Shown piece after piece: positions 1-7,084 of a stretch of DNA of 64,000 nucleotides (position 1 is its first letter; every line of letters begins with the position of its first letter). This DNA is from Alkalidesulfovibrio alkalitolerans DSM 16529 (GTDB lineage Bacteria > Desulfobacterota > Desulfovibrionia > Desulfovibrionales > Desulfovibrionaceae), in contig NZ_ATHI01000027.1 of assembly GCF_000422245.1 (NCBI RefSeq), positions 1-64,000 on the forward strand. The letters are read 5' to 3'. A program made the translations under genes and the position numbers. The notes under the pieces are model-generated. The model was given only the letters and a program-made list of their open reading frames with translations, was not told where the DNA came from and did no database searches.

Positions 1-46
1 CCTGGAAAAATTCCTCTTGGAGAAGATTAACGCCATCAAGGGCTGA
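1..46 (+). CDS. 3' end of an unidentified CDS (partial)
   Basis: An open frame enters the window and ends at TGA 44-46, giving a short Lys/Leu/Glu-rich tail of about 14 residues. Too little is visible to name the product. The stop codon lies inside sequence that matches the outer arm of the window's 123-bp repeat, so the repeat seems to supply the end of this gene. That this frame is coding is inferred only from the stop position. Confidence 0.4.
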   Translation, partial: LEKFLLEKINAIKG

Positions 47-80
47 AAAGACGCCATCTGCCGCGTTGCTTCAAGTCGAC
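41..80 (-). repeat. Partial copy of the 123-bp hairpin repeat
   Basis: The stretch matches the outer arm of the full repeats at 37125-37245 and 37650-37772: a GGC-TG-AAAA edge followed by CGCCATCTGC-CGTTGC. The rest of the element is missing. It overlaps the stop codon of the upstream partial gene. Confidence 0.5.
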
Positions 81-90
81 CATCTTTGTG

Positions 91-109
91 GAGGAGGCGC
101 TGCCTCCTC
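91..109. other. Perfect stem-loop in gene-poor leader (47-341)
   Basis: An 8-bp perfect stem (GAGGAGGC / GCCTCCTC) with a 3-nt loop lies between the end of the first gene and the DoxX-type gene. No T-run follows, so a terminator role is not clear. A second GC-rich inverted repeat (GGGGC TG GGCCCC type) lies near 133-150. No gene is visible in 47-341. Confidence 0.35.
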
Positions 110-341
110 TACGCCTCCACCGCCAGGGGGCTGGGCCCCTGGACCCCACGATTCGCTTCGAAACCATCGCTGGCAAATCCGACGCCGGTGCGGCGGCGAT
201 GCACGCGTTCCGGCCGTGCTGCATTGATTTTTCCGATACATCTCAAAGACACAATCGAAACAAACGATTTGTCCCGGCCTTCCCAGGCAGGCTACTCATC
301 ATCCCATCCCTTGCCTGCCTCGAAACCCTGGGACGCTCTGT

Positions 342-839
342 ATGCGGCGCGTGTTCTTCCCCAAGCTCCTTTATCTGGCCGTACGCCTCGCCCTGGCCGC
401 GCTGTTCATCGTGGCCGGAGTCATCAAGCTGCAGGACCCGCGCGTCTTCGCCGTGACCATCGAGGCCTTCGGCCTCGTGCCCGCCTGGCTCGTGGGTCCG
501 GCCTCGCGCTGGCTGCCCGTGGCCGAGATCGCGCTCGGCGCGGCCCTGGCCCTGGACGTGCGCGGCAGCCTCGGCGGCATCGCGGCCATGCTGCTGCTCT
601 TCATCGCCATCATTGTCTACGCCCTGCGCATGGGCCTGGACATTGACTGCGGCTGCTACGGCCCGGCCGAACCGCAGGCCAAGGCCTTCGGCAGCCTGTG
701 GACATCGCTGTACCGCGACCTGGGCATGCTCGCGGCTGTCGTCTGGCTTTACGTCGCGCGCGCGGCGCGCGGCTTCTCCCCGAGAAACCCGCTGTCCCCT
801 TTCACCAAAACCCCCAAGGAGTGCCCCGCATGTCGTTGA
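342..839 (+). CDS. DoxX/MauE-family membrane protein
   Basis: A 165-aa integral membrane protein with four predicted helices (about residues 9-28, 57-73, 78-97 and 122-140), the usual DoxX/MauE size. A DCGCYGP motif at 102-108 between helices 3 and 4 is typical of the MauE-like branch, whose members act with periplasmic thiol or quinol redox partners. The gene overlaps the next one, a secreted rhodanese, by 10 nt, so the two are very likely co-translated and may work together in periplasmic sulfur or thiol redox chemistry (inference). The paired cysteines of the motif are the likely functional residues. The exact substrate is unknown. Confidence 0.8.
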   Translation: MRRVFFPKLLYLAVRLALAALFIVAGVIKLQDPRVFAVTIEAFGLVPAWLVGPASRWLPVAEIALGAALALDVRGSLGGIAAMLLLFIAIIVYALRMGLDIDCGCYGPAEPQAKAFGSLWTSLYRDLGMLAAVVWLYVARAARGFSPRNPLSPFTKTPKECPACR

Positions 840-1351
840 AACGTTTGGCCCTGACCCTGGCCCTGATCCTCTGCCTGGCTCCGGCCGCCCTGGCCCAGAA
901 CATCTTCGAGGAAGAGGTGGTCAACGAGAAGTACGCCCTGCTCGGCGCGAACCTGGCCCTGCTGGCCGTCGAGGGCGGCTACAAGTACGTGGACACCGCG
1001 ACCCTCAAGCAGTGGATGGATGAGAAGAAGCCCATGGTTCTCGTGGACACCATGCCCTTCGAGGCGAGCTACCAGAAAGGACACTTCCCCGGCGCCAAGC
1101 AGTTCCTGTTCCCCATCCCGACCATGACCGCCTGGGACAACGCCGAGACCGAGGGCAAATCCCAGGAGGATTTCGTGGCCATGCTCGGCGCGGACAAGGA
1201 CGCGCTGATCGTCTTCTACTGCGGGTTCGTGAAGTGCACCCGCTCGCACAACGGCGCGCTGTGGGCCAAGAAGCTCGGCTACACCAACGTCTACCGCCAT
1301 CCGGGCGGGCTCTACGCCTGGAAGGGCGCGGGCTTCCCCCTGGCGAAGTAG
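830..1351 (+). CDS. Periplasmic rhodanese-domain protein
   Basis: A 173-aa protein. The start at 830 is preferred because AAGGAG-type SD lies at 816-820 and it gives a clean Sec signal peptide (residues 1-22, cut near LAQ). The rhodanese fold spans about 52-172, with the conserved ..VDT.. and ..GH.PGA.. stretches. The active-site loop carries two cysteines, C131 and C136 (CGFVKC followed by TRS), where most rhodaneses have one Cys. A sulfur-transfer or thiol-oxidation role outside the cytoplasm is likely. It is translationally coupled to the DoxX/MauE-like gene. Confidence 0.85.
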   Translation: MSLKRLALTLALILCLAPAALAQNIFEEEVVNEKYALLGANLALLAVEGGYKYVDTATLKQWMDEKKPMVLVDTMPFEASYQKGHFPGAKQFLFPIPTMTAWDNAETEGKSQEDFVAMLGADKDALIVFYCGFVKCTRSHNGALWAKKLGYTNVYRHPGGLYAWKGAGFPLAK

Positions 1352-1426
1352 GCTTTCCGCCGCACAGCCACGCGCGGCCCGGCGCCAGAGTATGGCGGAT
1401 GACGGCTTTTCGGCCGCGCGCGTTGC

Positions 1427-1462
1427 AAGCCCCTCCCGGCCTTCGGCCGCGAGGGGCTTTCG
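1427..1462 (+). terminator. Terminator after the rhodanese gene
   Basis: A GC-rich stem with arms AAGCCCCTC (1427-1435) and GAGGGGCTT (1451-1459) and an inner CCGGCC/GGCCG pairing, followed by a short T stretch. It lies 75 nt after the rhodanese stop. Confidence 0.65.
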
Positions 1463-1485
1463 CGTGCTGACGGATTTCGCTTTCC

Positions 1486-1608
1486 AGGCCGTTTGCAAAG
1501 CTCCAGATGCACGGCGCAAGAAAAGTTCAAGGCCGCCGCGCATCGAAGGATACGCGGGGATTTGAACTTTCCGCGCCAACGCGGCCGATGGGGCTTTTGG
1601 GACGGCCT
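1486..1608 (+). repeat. 123-bp imperfect-palindrome repeat (full copy)
   Basis: The outer ends are AGGCCGTTTG.../...GGGACGGCCT. Inside are GATGC-CGGCGCAAG, a central GCG..TACGCG hairpin, and AAAGTTCAA/TTGAACTTT pairing arms. The right edge is one base from the stop codon (TGA, minus strand) of the DRTGG gene. It sits between two convergent genes, where it could act as a bidirectional terminator. Confidence 0.75.
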
Positions 1609-1609
1609 G

Positions 1610-2671
1610 TCAGATTCCGAGCTTTTCGCGGATGTAGGCCAGATCGACGTTGGCCGCCACGACCTCCGCGCCCTGCTTGATCTTCACGGCGTCGCGGAAC
1701 TTGTGGCGCGAGAGCAGCGTCTCCATCTTCTTGGCCACGGAGAAGGTGTCCTCGCGCACGATGATGATCGGAATCTCCAAGACCTCGGAGCGCGTGAGGA
1801 TGATCTCGTTGGGATAAAGGTTGCCCGTGAGGATGAGGCAGGGACAGTCGCCTTCCAGGGCCACGAGCTGCACGTCGGAGCGGTCGCCGCCGACGATGAT
1901 CGCCGAATTGCGGTGCTTCTTGAAGTGGGTCAGGAAGTTTTCGACCTGCATGGTGCCGATGAGGAAATTTTCGACCACGCGGTCGGCCTTGGCGTGGGCC
2001 GAGATGACCTTGCCGCCCAGGCGGTGGGCCAGGTCGACGACCTTGATGGCCCCAAGCAGCGGGTCGCGCGGGATGACGCCCAGGACCTTGACCCCGATGC
2101 GCTCCAAGAACGGCACGAGCAGTGTCTTCAACTCGTCCATGTAGGTCTTGGGCACGTCGTTCAGCACCACGCCGAGCAGTTGGTCGCCCAGCCGTTCGCG
2201 CATCACGGCCAGATAGTCGTACTTCAGCTCCTTTTCGAAGCGGTCGATGACGATGGCCTGAATACCGAGGTCCTTGACCACGGAGACGCCGTCCACGTTG
2301 CAGTACTTGCCCGAATACATGCTGCCCGAGCCGGCCACCAGGGTCACGTCCTTGCCTTTGGAAAGCGTCTCGTAGGAGTGGCGGATGGAGGACATGAGAT
2401 CCTGGCACTGGCCGCTGAAAGCCTTGGCCTTGAACTCCTCGGTGACGAGCACGGGAGTGACCAGCGCCGGGTCCTGGTCGAGACCGAGCACTTCCTGCAT
2501 GAAGAACGCGTCCTCGTCGCCCCAGGCCCCGTTACGCTCCACGGGCATGGCGCCCACGGGCTTGAGGTAGCCGACCTTGCGGTTGTTCTTCTGCAGCCAC
2601 AGCCCTATGCCCAGGGCGATCATGTTCTTGCCGGAATATCCGGCGGTCGCGCCCACATACAGCCCAGCCAT
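1610..2671 (-). CDS. BioD-like/DRTGG phosphotransacetylase-family protein
   Basis: A 353-aa protein. The N-terminal half (1-about 210) is a BioD-like P-loop domain with a degenerate Walker A (GATAGYSGKN, 7-16). The C-terminal region (about 215-330) is a DRTGG domain. The order matches the N-terminal regulatory part of long phosphotransacetylases, but no catalytic PTA domain follows, so the protein is a free-standing version. In related anaerobes such genes usually lie near acetate/acetyl-CoA metabolism genes. A regulatory or acyl-phosphate role is inferred, and catalysis is unproven. The ATG at 2671 has a clear GGAGG SD. The 123-bp repeat directly follows the stop. Confidence 0.75.
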   Translation of the reverse strand: MAGLYVGATAGYSGKNMIALGIGLWLQKNNRKVGYLKPVGAMPVERNGAWGDEDAFFMQEVLGLDQDPALVTPVLVTEEFKAKAFSGQCQDLMSSIRHSYETLSKGKDVTLVAGSGSMYSGKYCNVDGVSVVKDLGIQAIVIDRFEKELKYDYLAVMRERLGDQLLGVVLNDVPKTYMDELKTLLVPFLERIGVKVLGVIPRDPLLGAIKVVDLAHRLGGKVISAHAKADRVVENFLIGTMQVENFLTHFKKHRNSAIIVGGDRSDVQLVALEGDCPCLILTGNLYPNEIILTRSEVLEIPIIIVREDTFSVAKKMETLLSRHKFRDAVKIKQGAEVVAANVDLAYIREKLGI

Positions 2672-3144
2672 AGTTTCCTCCGAGTGCCGTTCTCGCCGCG
2701 GGGTTCCCGTCGCCTGAATCCTCGCGCCCGTGTTCTACGTTTTTTTTTCGGTCCTGTCTTCCCCCCGGACGGCCCGAGAACCGCAAAGCACGACGCGACA
2801 GGGGGCAAGAAGCGCCCCTTTGGCCCGAGACCAGCCCTCGGAACTGCTTTTTCCGTCTTCGAGACCGCCCTCCACAGTCGTGTTGTGGTGTTGAGCACCC
2901 GCAGGCAGCGAAGACAGCAACAGGACCACACCTTATTTGGGCTACCAACCAATCCAACGGATGGGGACGCTCTCAGCGCGACACTTCGCGAGCGAAAAGA
3001 TAAAACATATTAGTTCAACGATTCAGCGGCAATAGCACCCTCCTCTTTCTATTGAATGCCAACGCGTTTGCTGATAAAAAGCCAACGTGCAAATGTTGAA
3101 GCAGCGATCTTGTTTCATCGAAAGCGTCTTTTGAGGAGCGTGCT
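2672..3144. other. Intergenic stretch at the left edge of the AT-rich island
   Basis: No gene is supported here. The left part (to about 2880) is GC-rich, contains a T9 run near 2739-2748, and should hold the minus-strand promoter of the DRTGG gene. From about 2980 the composition turns AT-rich and stays so to about 6030. No tRNA, integrase or direct repeat is visible at this edge. A weak promoter-like pair (TTGAAT at 3052, AT-rich box near 3073) precedes the ZorA-like gene, but the spacer is short. Confidence 0.4.
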
Positions 3145-4464
3145 GTGCCCAATGACTGGACTTCACTGTTTACTCCTGTGAACAACGTTTTTTTTATCTT
3201 AATTTTAGTCTGTCTTGGGGGCGGACTCTTACATGGAGGAAAGTCTAGGGGACGTCTCGTGTCATCGCTCCCCAGCATTGCCATATCAATTGGCATCCTT
3301 GGAACATTTTATGGAATATCGATAGGACTTATGAAGTTCGATGAGAGCGACATATCAAATAGCATTCCCCAACTTATTGGAGGTATGAAGACCGCATTTG
3401 CAACATCGCTACTCGGCATGTTTGCCTCGATATCCCTAAAGGCATATTACTCAAGGCAGGATGATAAAAACATTGGTGGCTCTGAAAACCCAATTGACTG
3501 CCTTAGGAACATTGAAAAAGCAATTGTTTCGTGCTTTAAATCTGAAGAAGAATACTCTCTTGTCTCTCAAGTAAAACTAATTCGGCAAGAGCTTATAGAC
3601 AGTCGCCGGGAGACGAAAGCTGCCTTCCAGGACTTTGCAGATCATTTTTCTAAAATGGCATCTGAATCTCTTGTTAAAGAGCTACAGCAGGTCGTTGATA
3701 AATTCAACGCCATGCTTAACGATTTGGTGAGCGAATCATTCAAAGATCTTTCAGAATCAACAACTCGCCTAAATCAATGGCAGCATGACTACAAAGGTGT
3801 AATCGAGAAAAACCAGTCACAGCTAGCTGACACAATCACGCATGTCGACAAATTGATATCGTTGCTTGAAGATTCGGTTGCAAGAATCAAGGAGTTCGAT
3901 GTTACCCTTAAAAGCATTGACTCAAGCCTTTCTACAATCTCTACTTCGAGCACAGAACTTGACGAGCACACAAAGATGATTTCCAGCAATAACATGCTTC
4001 TTGAGTCTTCTATGCGTTCTATTCGTGATATTGGTGTTGAAGCATCAAAAGTTGTACCCGAGATTTCATCCAAGATGAACCTGCTTATCGATGAGATAAA
4101 AATTCTTCAAAACAACACAACCAGCTTTGTTGACAGAACAACAAAAAACCTTGAGGATAGTATCAGATTGATAATTGCTACCTTGTCAGACAACCAAGAA
4201 ACCTTGCACAAGGCGACCAATGACTTTGTCTCATCAACAACAAATGAGTTGAAGAATAATTTTGAAACTCTGTCGATCCATACGAAAGACAATATACAGG
4301 CCATCGAAAAATCTCTTGAAGAAGAGTTGACCAAATCTTTGAATTCGCTTGCCGGAGCGCTGACCGCGTTATCAAACCAGTTTGTTTCCGACTACACACC
4401 TCTCACGGAACGCCTCCGTGAAGTGATCAAGCTCGCGGAGAACAGCAATGCTAACCGGAACTAG
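3145..4464 (+). CDS. zorA: ZorA-like MotA/TolQ/ExbB-family channel protein
   Basis: A 439-aa protein. The GTG start at 3145 has a GAGGAG SD at 3133-3138. Three membrane helices lie at about 14-28, 41-62 and 77-99. Helices 2-3 carry GILGTFYGISIGL (50-62) and GMKTAFATSLLGM (80-92), the signature of the MotA/TolQ/ExbB proton-channel fold in its ZorA form. The remaining ~320 residues are charged and helical, rich in Ser/Thr/Asn/Glu heptads, like the cytoplasmic tail of ZorA but shorter than in well-known ZorA proteins. The gene overlaps the MotB-like gene by 17 nt. In Zorya, ZorA5-ZorB2 forms a membrane motor that senses phage attack. Codon use is AT-rich, unlike the neighbours, which suggests transfer. 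Confidence 0.8.
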   Translation: MPNDWTSLFTPVNNVFFILILVCLGGGLLHGGKSRGRLVSSLPSIAISIGILGTFYGISIGLMKFDESDISNSIPQLIGGMKTAFATSLLGMFASISLKAYYSRQDDKNIGGSENPIDCLRNIEKAIVSCFKSEEEYSLVSQVKLIRQELIDSRRETKAAFQDFADHFSKMASESLVKELQQVVDKFNAMLNDLVSESFKDLSESTTRLNQWQHDYKGVIEKNQSQLADTITHVDKLISLLEDSVARIKEFDVTLKSIDSSLSTISTSSTELDEHTKMISSNNMLLESSMRSIRDIGVEASKVVPEISSKMNLLIDEIKILQNNTTSFVDRTTKNLEDSIRLIIATLSDNQETLHKATNDFVSSTTNELKNNFETLSIHTKDNIQAIEKSLEEELTKSLNSLAGALTALSNQFVSDYTPLTERLREVIKLAENSNANRN

Positions 4465-5155
4465 CGACAAGACAGAGGAGTATTGGCCCTCTATCTCTGA
4501 CCTAATGTCAGGTTTGATGCTTGTATTTTTATTGATAGCTATTGCATACATGCACAACGTCGAAGAAGGGCAAAAGCGCATAAAAAAAGTTGCTGTGGCG
4601 TATCAGGAGACGCAAGTTAGCTTATATAACAAACTTATGGAAGAATTTGACAAAGACCTTCCAAAATGGAAGGCTCGGATCGATAAAGAAACACTGTCTG
4701 TCCAATTTATGGAGCCGGAAGTCCTGTTTCACACAGGCAGCTTTGAAGTTACAGACTCCTTCAAAGCAATCCTTGACGACTTTTTTCCTCGCTACCTCCG
4801 TATAATATTTGCCAAAGAATATGAAGAAAGTATTGATGAAATCAGGATAGAGGGACACACATCATCAGAATGGGGAAACGGCGAAACGCCACAGCATATT
4901 GCATATTTTAATAATATGAACCTATCTCAAGACAGAACTCGGTCTGTTCTTCAGTATTGCTTCAGCATAATTGATGACGCTGGATTAGAAGCAAAGATGC
5001 GCAAGCATATTACAGCAAACGGTTTGTCTTCAAGTCGCTTGGTCCTAGACAGTGAAGGGCGCGAGCAGAAACAACTCTCGCGTCGAGTAGAATTCCGTAC
5101 GCGTACAAACGCAGAACAGAAAATTGTAGAGATACTAGAGCAGTTTGAAAAATGA
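4448..5155 (+). CDS. zorB: ZorB-like MotB/OmpA-family stator protein
   Basis: A 235-aa protein with one N-terminal helix (about 16-35) preceded by a conserved Asp at position 18 (SISDLMSGLM), where MotB/ZorB proteins have their proton-carrying Asp. A short linker leads to an OmpA-like peptidoglycan-binding domain (about 90-220) with LFHTGSFEV, IRIEGHTSS (132-140), NLSQDRTRSV (159-168) and SRRVEFR. This is the expected architecture of ZorB, the partner that anchors the ZorA channel to the cell wall. The stop overlaps the next start as ATGA. The gene is AT-rich like its two partners. Confidence 0.82.
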   Translation: MLTGTSDKTEEYWPSISDLMSGLMLVFLLIAIAYMHNVEEGQKRIKKVAVAYQETQVSLYNKLMEEFDKDLPKWKARIDKETLSVQFMEPEVLFHTGSFEVTDSFKAILDDFFPRYLRIIFAKEYEESIDEIRIEGHTSSEWGNGETPQHIAYFNNMNLSQDRTRSVLQYCFSIIDDAGLEAKMRKHITANGLSSSRLVLDSEGREQKQLSRRVEFRTRTNAEQKIVEILEQFEK

Positions 5156-6033
5156 ATCTTCCTGACTACCTTAGGTGCGTAGAAATAAAAGAACTCCTTT
5201 TGAAAATGGGAATACATAGTATTCCAGATCTTAAGCCTGTAGTTTTTGAACGAGAAGTATCTTCGACTAAAACTGTGGAAATACAAAATCCTCAACTTGC
5301 TTTTGCAGAAAAACTCAAACTTGAAGCTGTCGCGCTTGATCAAGTTGATGTCGCCATCGGAAAAGATGGAATAATTGAAGTCAACGGCATAAAAGCGTGT
5401 GCTTACATTAAGAAACAAAAACAAGGCGTGAACCGCTACAATAAAACGTCTACATACCGCTATCACCTGTGCAAATGTCAAACAATCGAAGGCATGATTG
5501 CTAGCGGGAGAAAAGATAGATATGTTTCTACGACGCGAAGCGATGGAACGTTTCCCGTCATCGATCAATCTGTTTACCCCGCCTGTGAGATCGAAGTCAC
5601 ACTTGAGTTATGCAAGAATTGCAAAATTTTACTAGAAAGCAAAGGGATGATGCCAAAGCCTTATTCTTTAAAAGTTTTTTTTGATAGATTTCAGCCTGAG
5701 ATTCCTTCAAAAATAAGAAAAACAGAGCAAGTTATTGTCAAAGAGCCTTATGCCCCAAACCACCGAGAAATTGCAGATCGATACAAAGAGCAAGCGAATT
5801 TCATATGCCAAATTTGTGGGGTTGACGGAAGCTCAAAGCGCTTTTGCATTCACCTTCACCACAAAGACGGAGATGGAAACAATAACAACAACTCCAACCT
5901 TAGCGTTCTCTGCACAGACTGCCACTCCAAGCAGCCCCATCACCCTCATATGCTAAAGAACCCTACGTTTGTAATGCAAATACAAGAGATTAAAATATTG
6001 AGAAGAGAACAAGGTATTCCGCAACTTGGCTAG
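5152..6033 (+). CDS. HNH endonuclease, putative Zorya effector (ZorE-like role)
   Basis: A 293-aa protein translationally coupled to the ZorB-like gene (ATGA at 5152). The C-terminal third (about 215-270) is an HNH domain of the Cys-zinc type: C219-x2-C222, the HLHH core with H236/H237, an Asn-rich loop (243-247), then C254-x2-C257-H258. A second cysteine set, C107-x-C109 and C154-x2-C157 around a GRKDRYV..T..DGTF stretch, may form a separate zinc site in an N-terminal module of unknown role. Type II Zorya systems carry ZorA, ZorB and an HNH nuclease, ZorE, so an effector role is the natural reading. Orthology to ZorE was not tested. Confidence 0.75.
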   Translation: MNLPDYLRCVEIKELLLKMGIHSIPDLKPVVFEREVSSTKTVEIQNPQLAFAEKLKLEAVALDQVDVAIGKDGIIEVNGIKACAYIKKQKQGVNRYNKTSTYRYHLCKCQTIEGMIASGRKDRYVSTTRSDGTFPVIDQSVYPACEIEVTLELCKNCKILLESKGMMPKPYSLKVFFDRFQPEIPSKIRKTEQVIVKEPYAPNHREIADRYKEQANFICQICGVDGSSKRFCIHLHHKDGDGNNNNNSNLSVLCTDCHSKQPHHPHMLKNPTFVMQIQEIKILRREQGIPQLG

Positions 6034-6151
6034 ACTGGCGCATGCGGTAAAGATTGTCCTGAAATGCGGCGAAACCCTCCTTTCGCCGTCCCACCCGAGC
6101 CGTTGCCGCACCCTCCAGGCCGCGCCCTGCGCGCGAAAGGAGTTGTTCCGC

Positions 6152-7066
6152 ATGAGACTCGTGACCAGAGCGGATTTCGACGGCCTGGCCTGCGGCGTTC
6201 TCCTCAAGGAGATCGGCCTGGTGGACAACTGGCTCTCCGTGCACCCAAAGGACGTGCAGGACGGCCGGTATCCAGGCGATCCGGACGACATTGTGGCCAA
6301 CGTGCCCTACATCCCCGGCTGCGGCTACTGGTTCGACCATCATTCAAGCGAGGATCTGCGCCTGCCCAAGGGGCTGGTCTTCAGAGGCGCGTCCAGGCCC
6401 GCAAAAAGCTGCGCGCGCATCGTCTGGGAGTATTTCGGCGGCCACGCCCGTTTCGGCGGCAAGTTCGACGAGATGCTTGAGCATGTGGACCGCGTGGATT
6501 CGGGCGAACTGACCCGCGAGGAGATCGAGCGGCCCCAAGGCTGGATTCTGCTCGGCTTCATCATGGACCCCCGCACCGGCCTCGCCTACCACAAGCAGTT
6601 CACCATCTCCAACTACCAGCTCATGGAAGATCTCATCGACTACTGCCGCGAGATGCCCATCGAGGAGATCCTCGCCCAGCGCGACGTGCGCGAGCGCGTG
6701 GAGCATTATTTCGCGCTCCAGGAGCGGTTTCGGGAGATGCTTCTGGCCCGGGCGCGGCGGGAGGGAAACGTGCTGGTCCTGGACCTGCGCGGCCAGGACC
6801 CCATCCATCCGGGCAACCGCTTCCTGATGTACGCCCTCTTCCCCGAGCCCGACGTCTCCATCCAGGTGACGCCCGGCAAAAAGGACAAGAACACCGTGTT
6901 CAGCGTGGGCCACTCGATCCTGAACCGGACCTGCGAAACGGACGTGGGCGCGCTGATGCTGCGCTACGGCGGCGGCGGGCATCGCCAGGCAGGCACCTGC
7001 CAGGTGGGGAACGGCGACGCGGACCGGGTGCTCGGAGAACTGATCGCGGCCCTGCGGACCGAATAA
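6152..7066 (+). CDS. DHH-family phosphoesterase (exopolyphosphatase-related)
   Basis: A 304-aa protein. ATG 6152 is chosen for its GAAAGGAG SD. Motif I is DFDGLACG (8-15), the DHH triad is at 62-64, and the C-terminal DHHA1 signature GGGGHRQAG lies at about 273-281. These proteins use metal ions to cleave phosphodiester or phosphoanhydride bonds; relatives are nanoRNases/pAp phosphatases, cyclic-di-AMP phosphodiesterases, or are annotated as exopolyphosphatase-related. The substrate cannot be chosen from sequence. GC content returns to the genome norm here, marking the right edge of the island. The gene converges on the diguanylate cyclase with an 18-nt gap. Confidence 0.8.
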   Translation: MRLVTRADFDGLACGVLLKEIGLVDNWLSVHPKDVQDGRYPGDPDDIVANVPYIPGCGYWFDHHSSEDLRLPKGLVFRGASRPAKSCARIVWEYFGGHARFGGKFDEMLEHVDRVDSGELTREEIERPQGWILLGFIMDPRTGLAYHKQFTISNYQLMEDLIDYCREMPIEEILAQRDVRERVEHYFALQERFREMLLARARREGNVLVLDLRGQDPIHPGNRFLMYALFPEPDVSIQVTPGKKDKNTVFSVGHSILNRTCETDVGALMLRYGGGGHRQAGTCQVGNGDADRVLGELIAALRTE

Positions 7067-7084
7067 GACGCGACGGGGAAAGAA

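Noticed and set aside
837-839. UGA of the DoxX/MauE-like gene as a selenocysteine codon
   Set aside because: The frame stops again within a few codons and no hairpin follows at a proper distance; the rhodanese start overlaps it as in a normal operon.
749-1579. 276-codon minus-strand frame over the DoxX/rhodanese genes
   Set aside because: It crosses two recognised + strand genes and a terminator and has no domain.
1493-3013. 506-codon open frame on the + strand opposite the DRTGG gene
   Set aside because: It is a high-GC shadow of the minus-strand gene. Its translation has no motif, and the opposite strand encodes a recognised family with a good SD.
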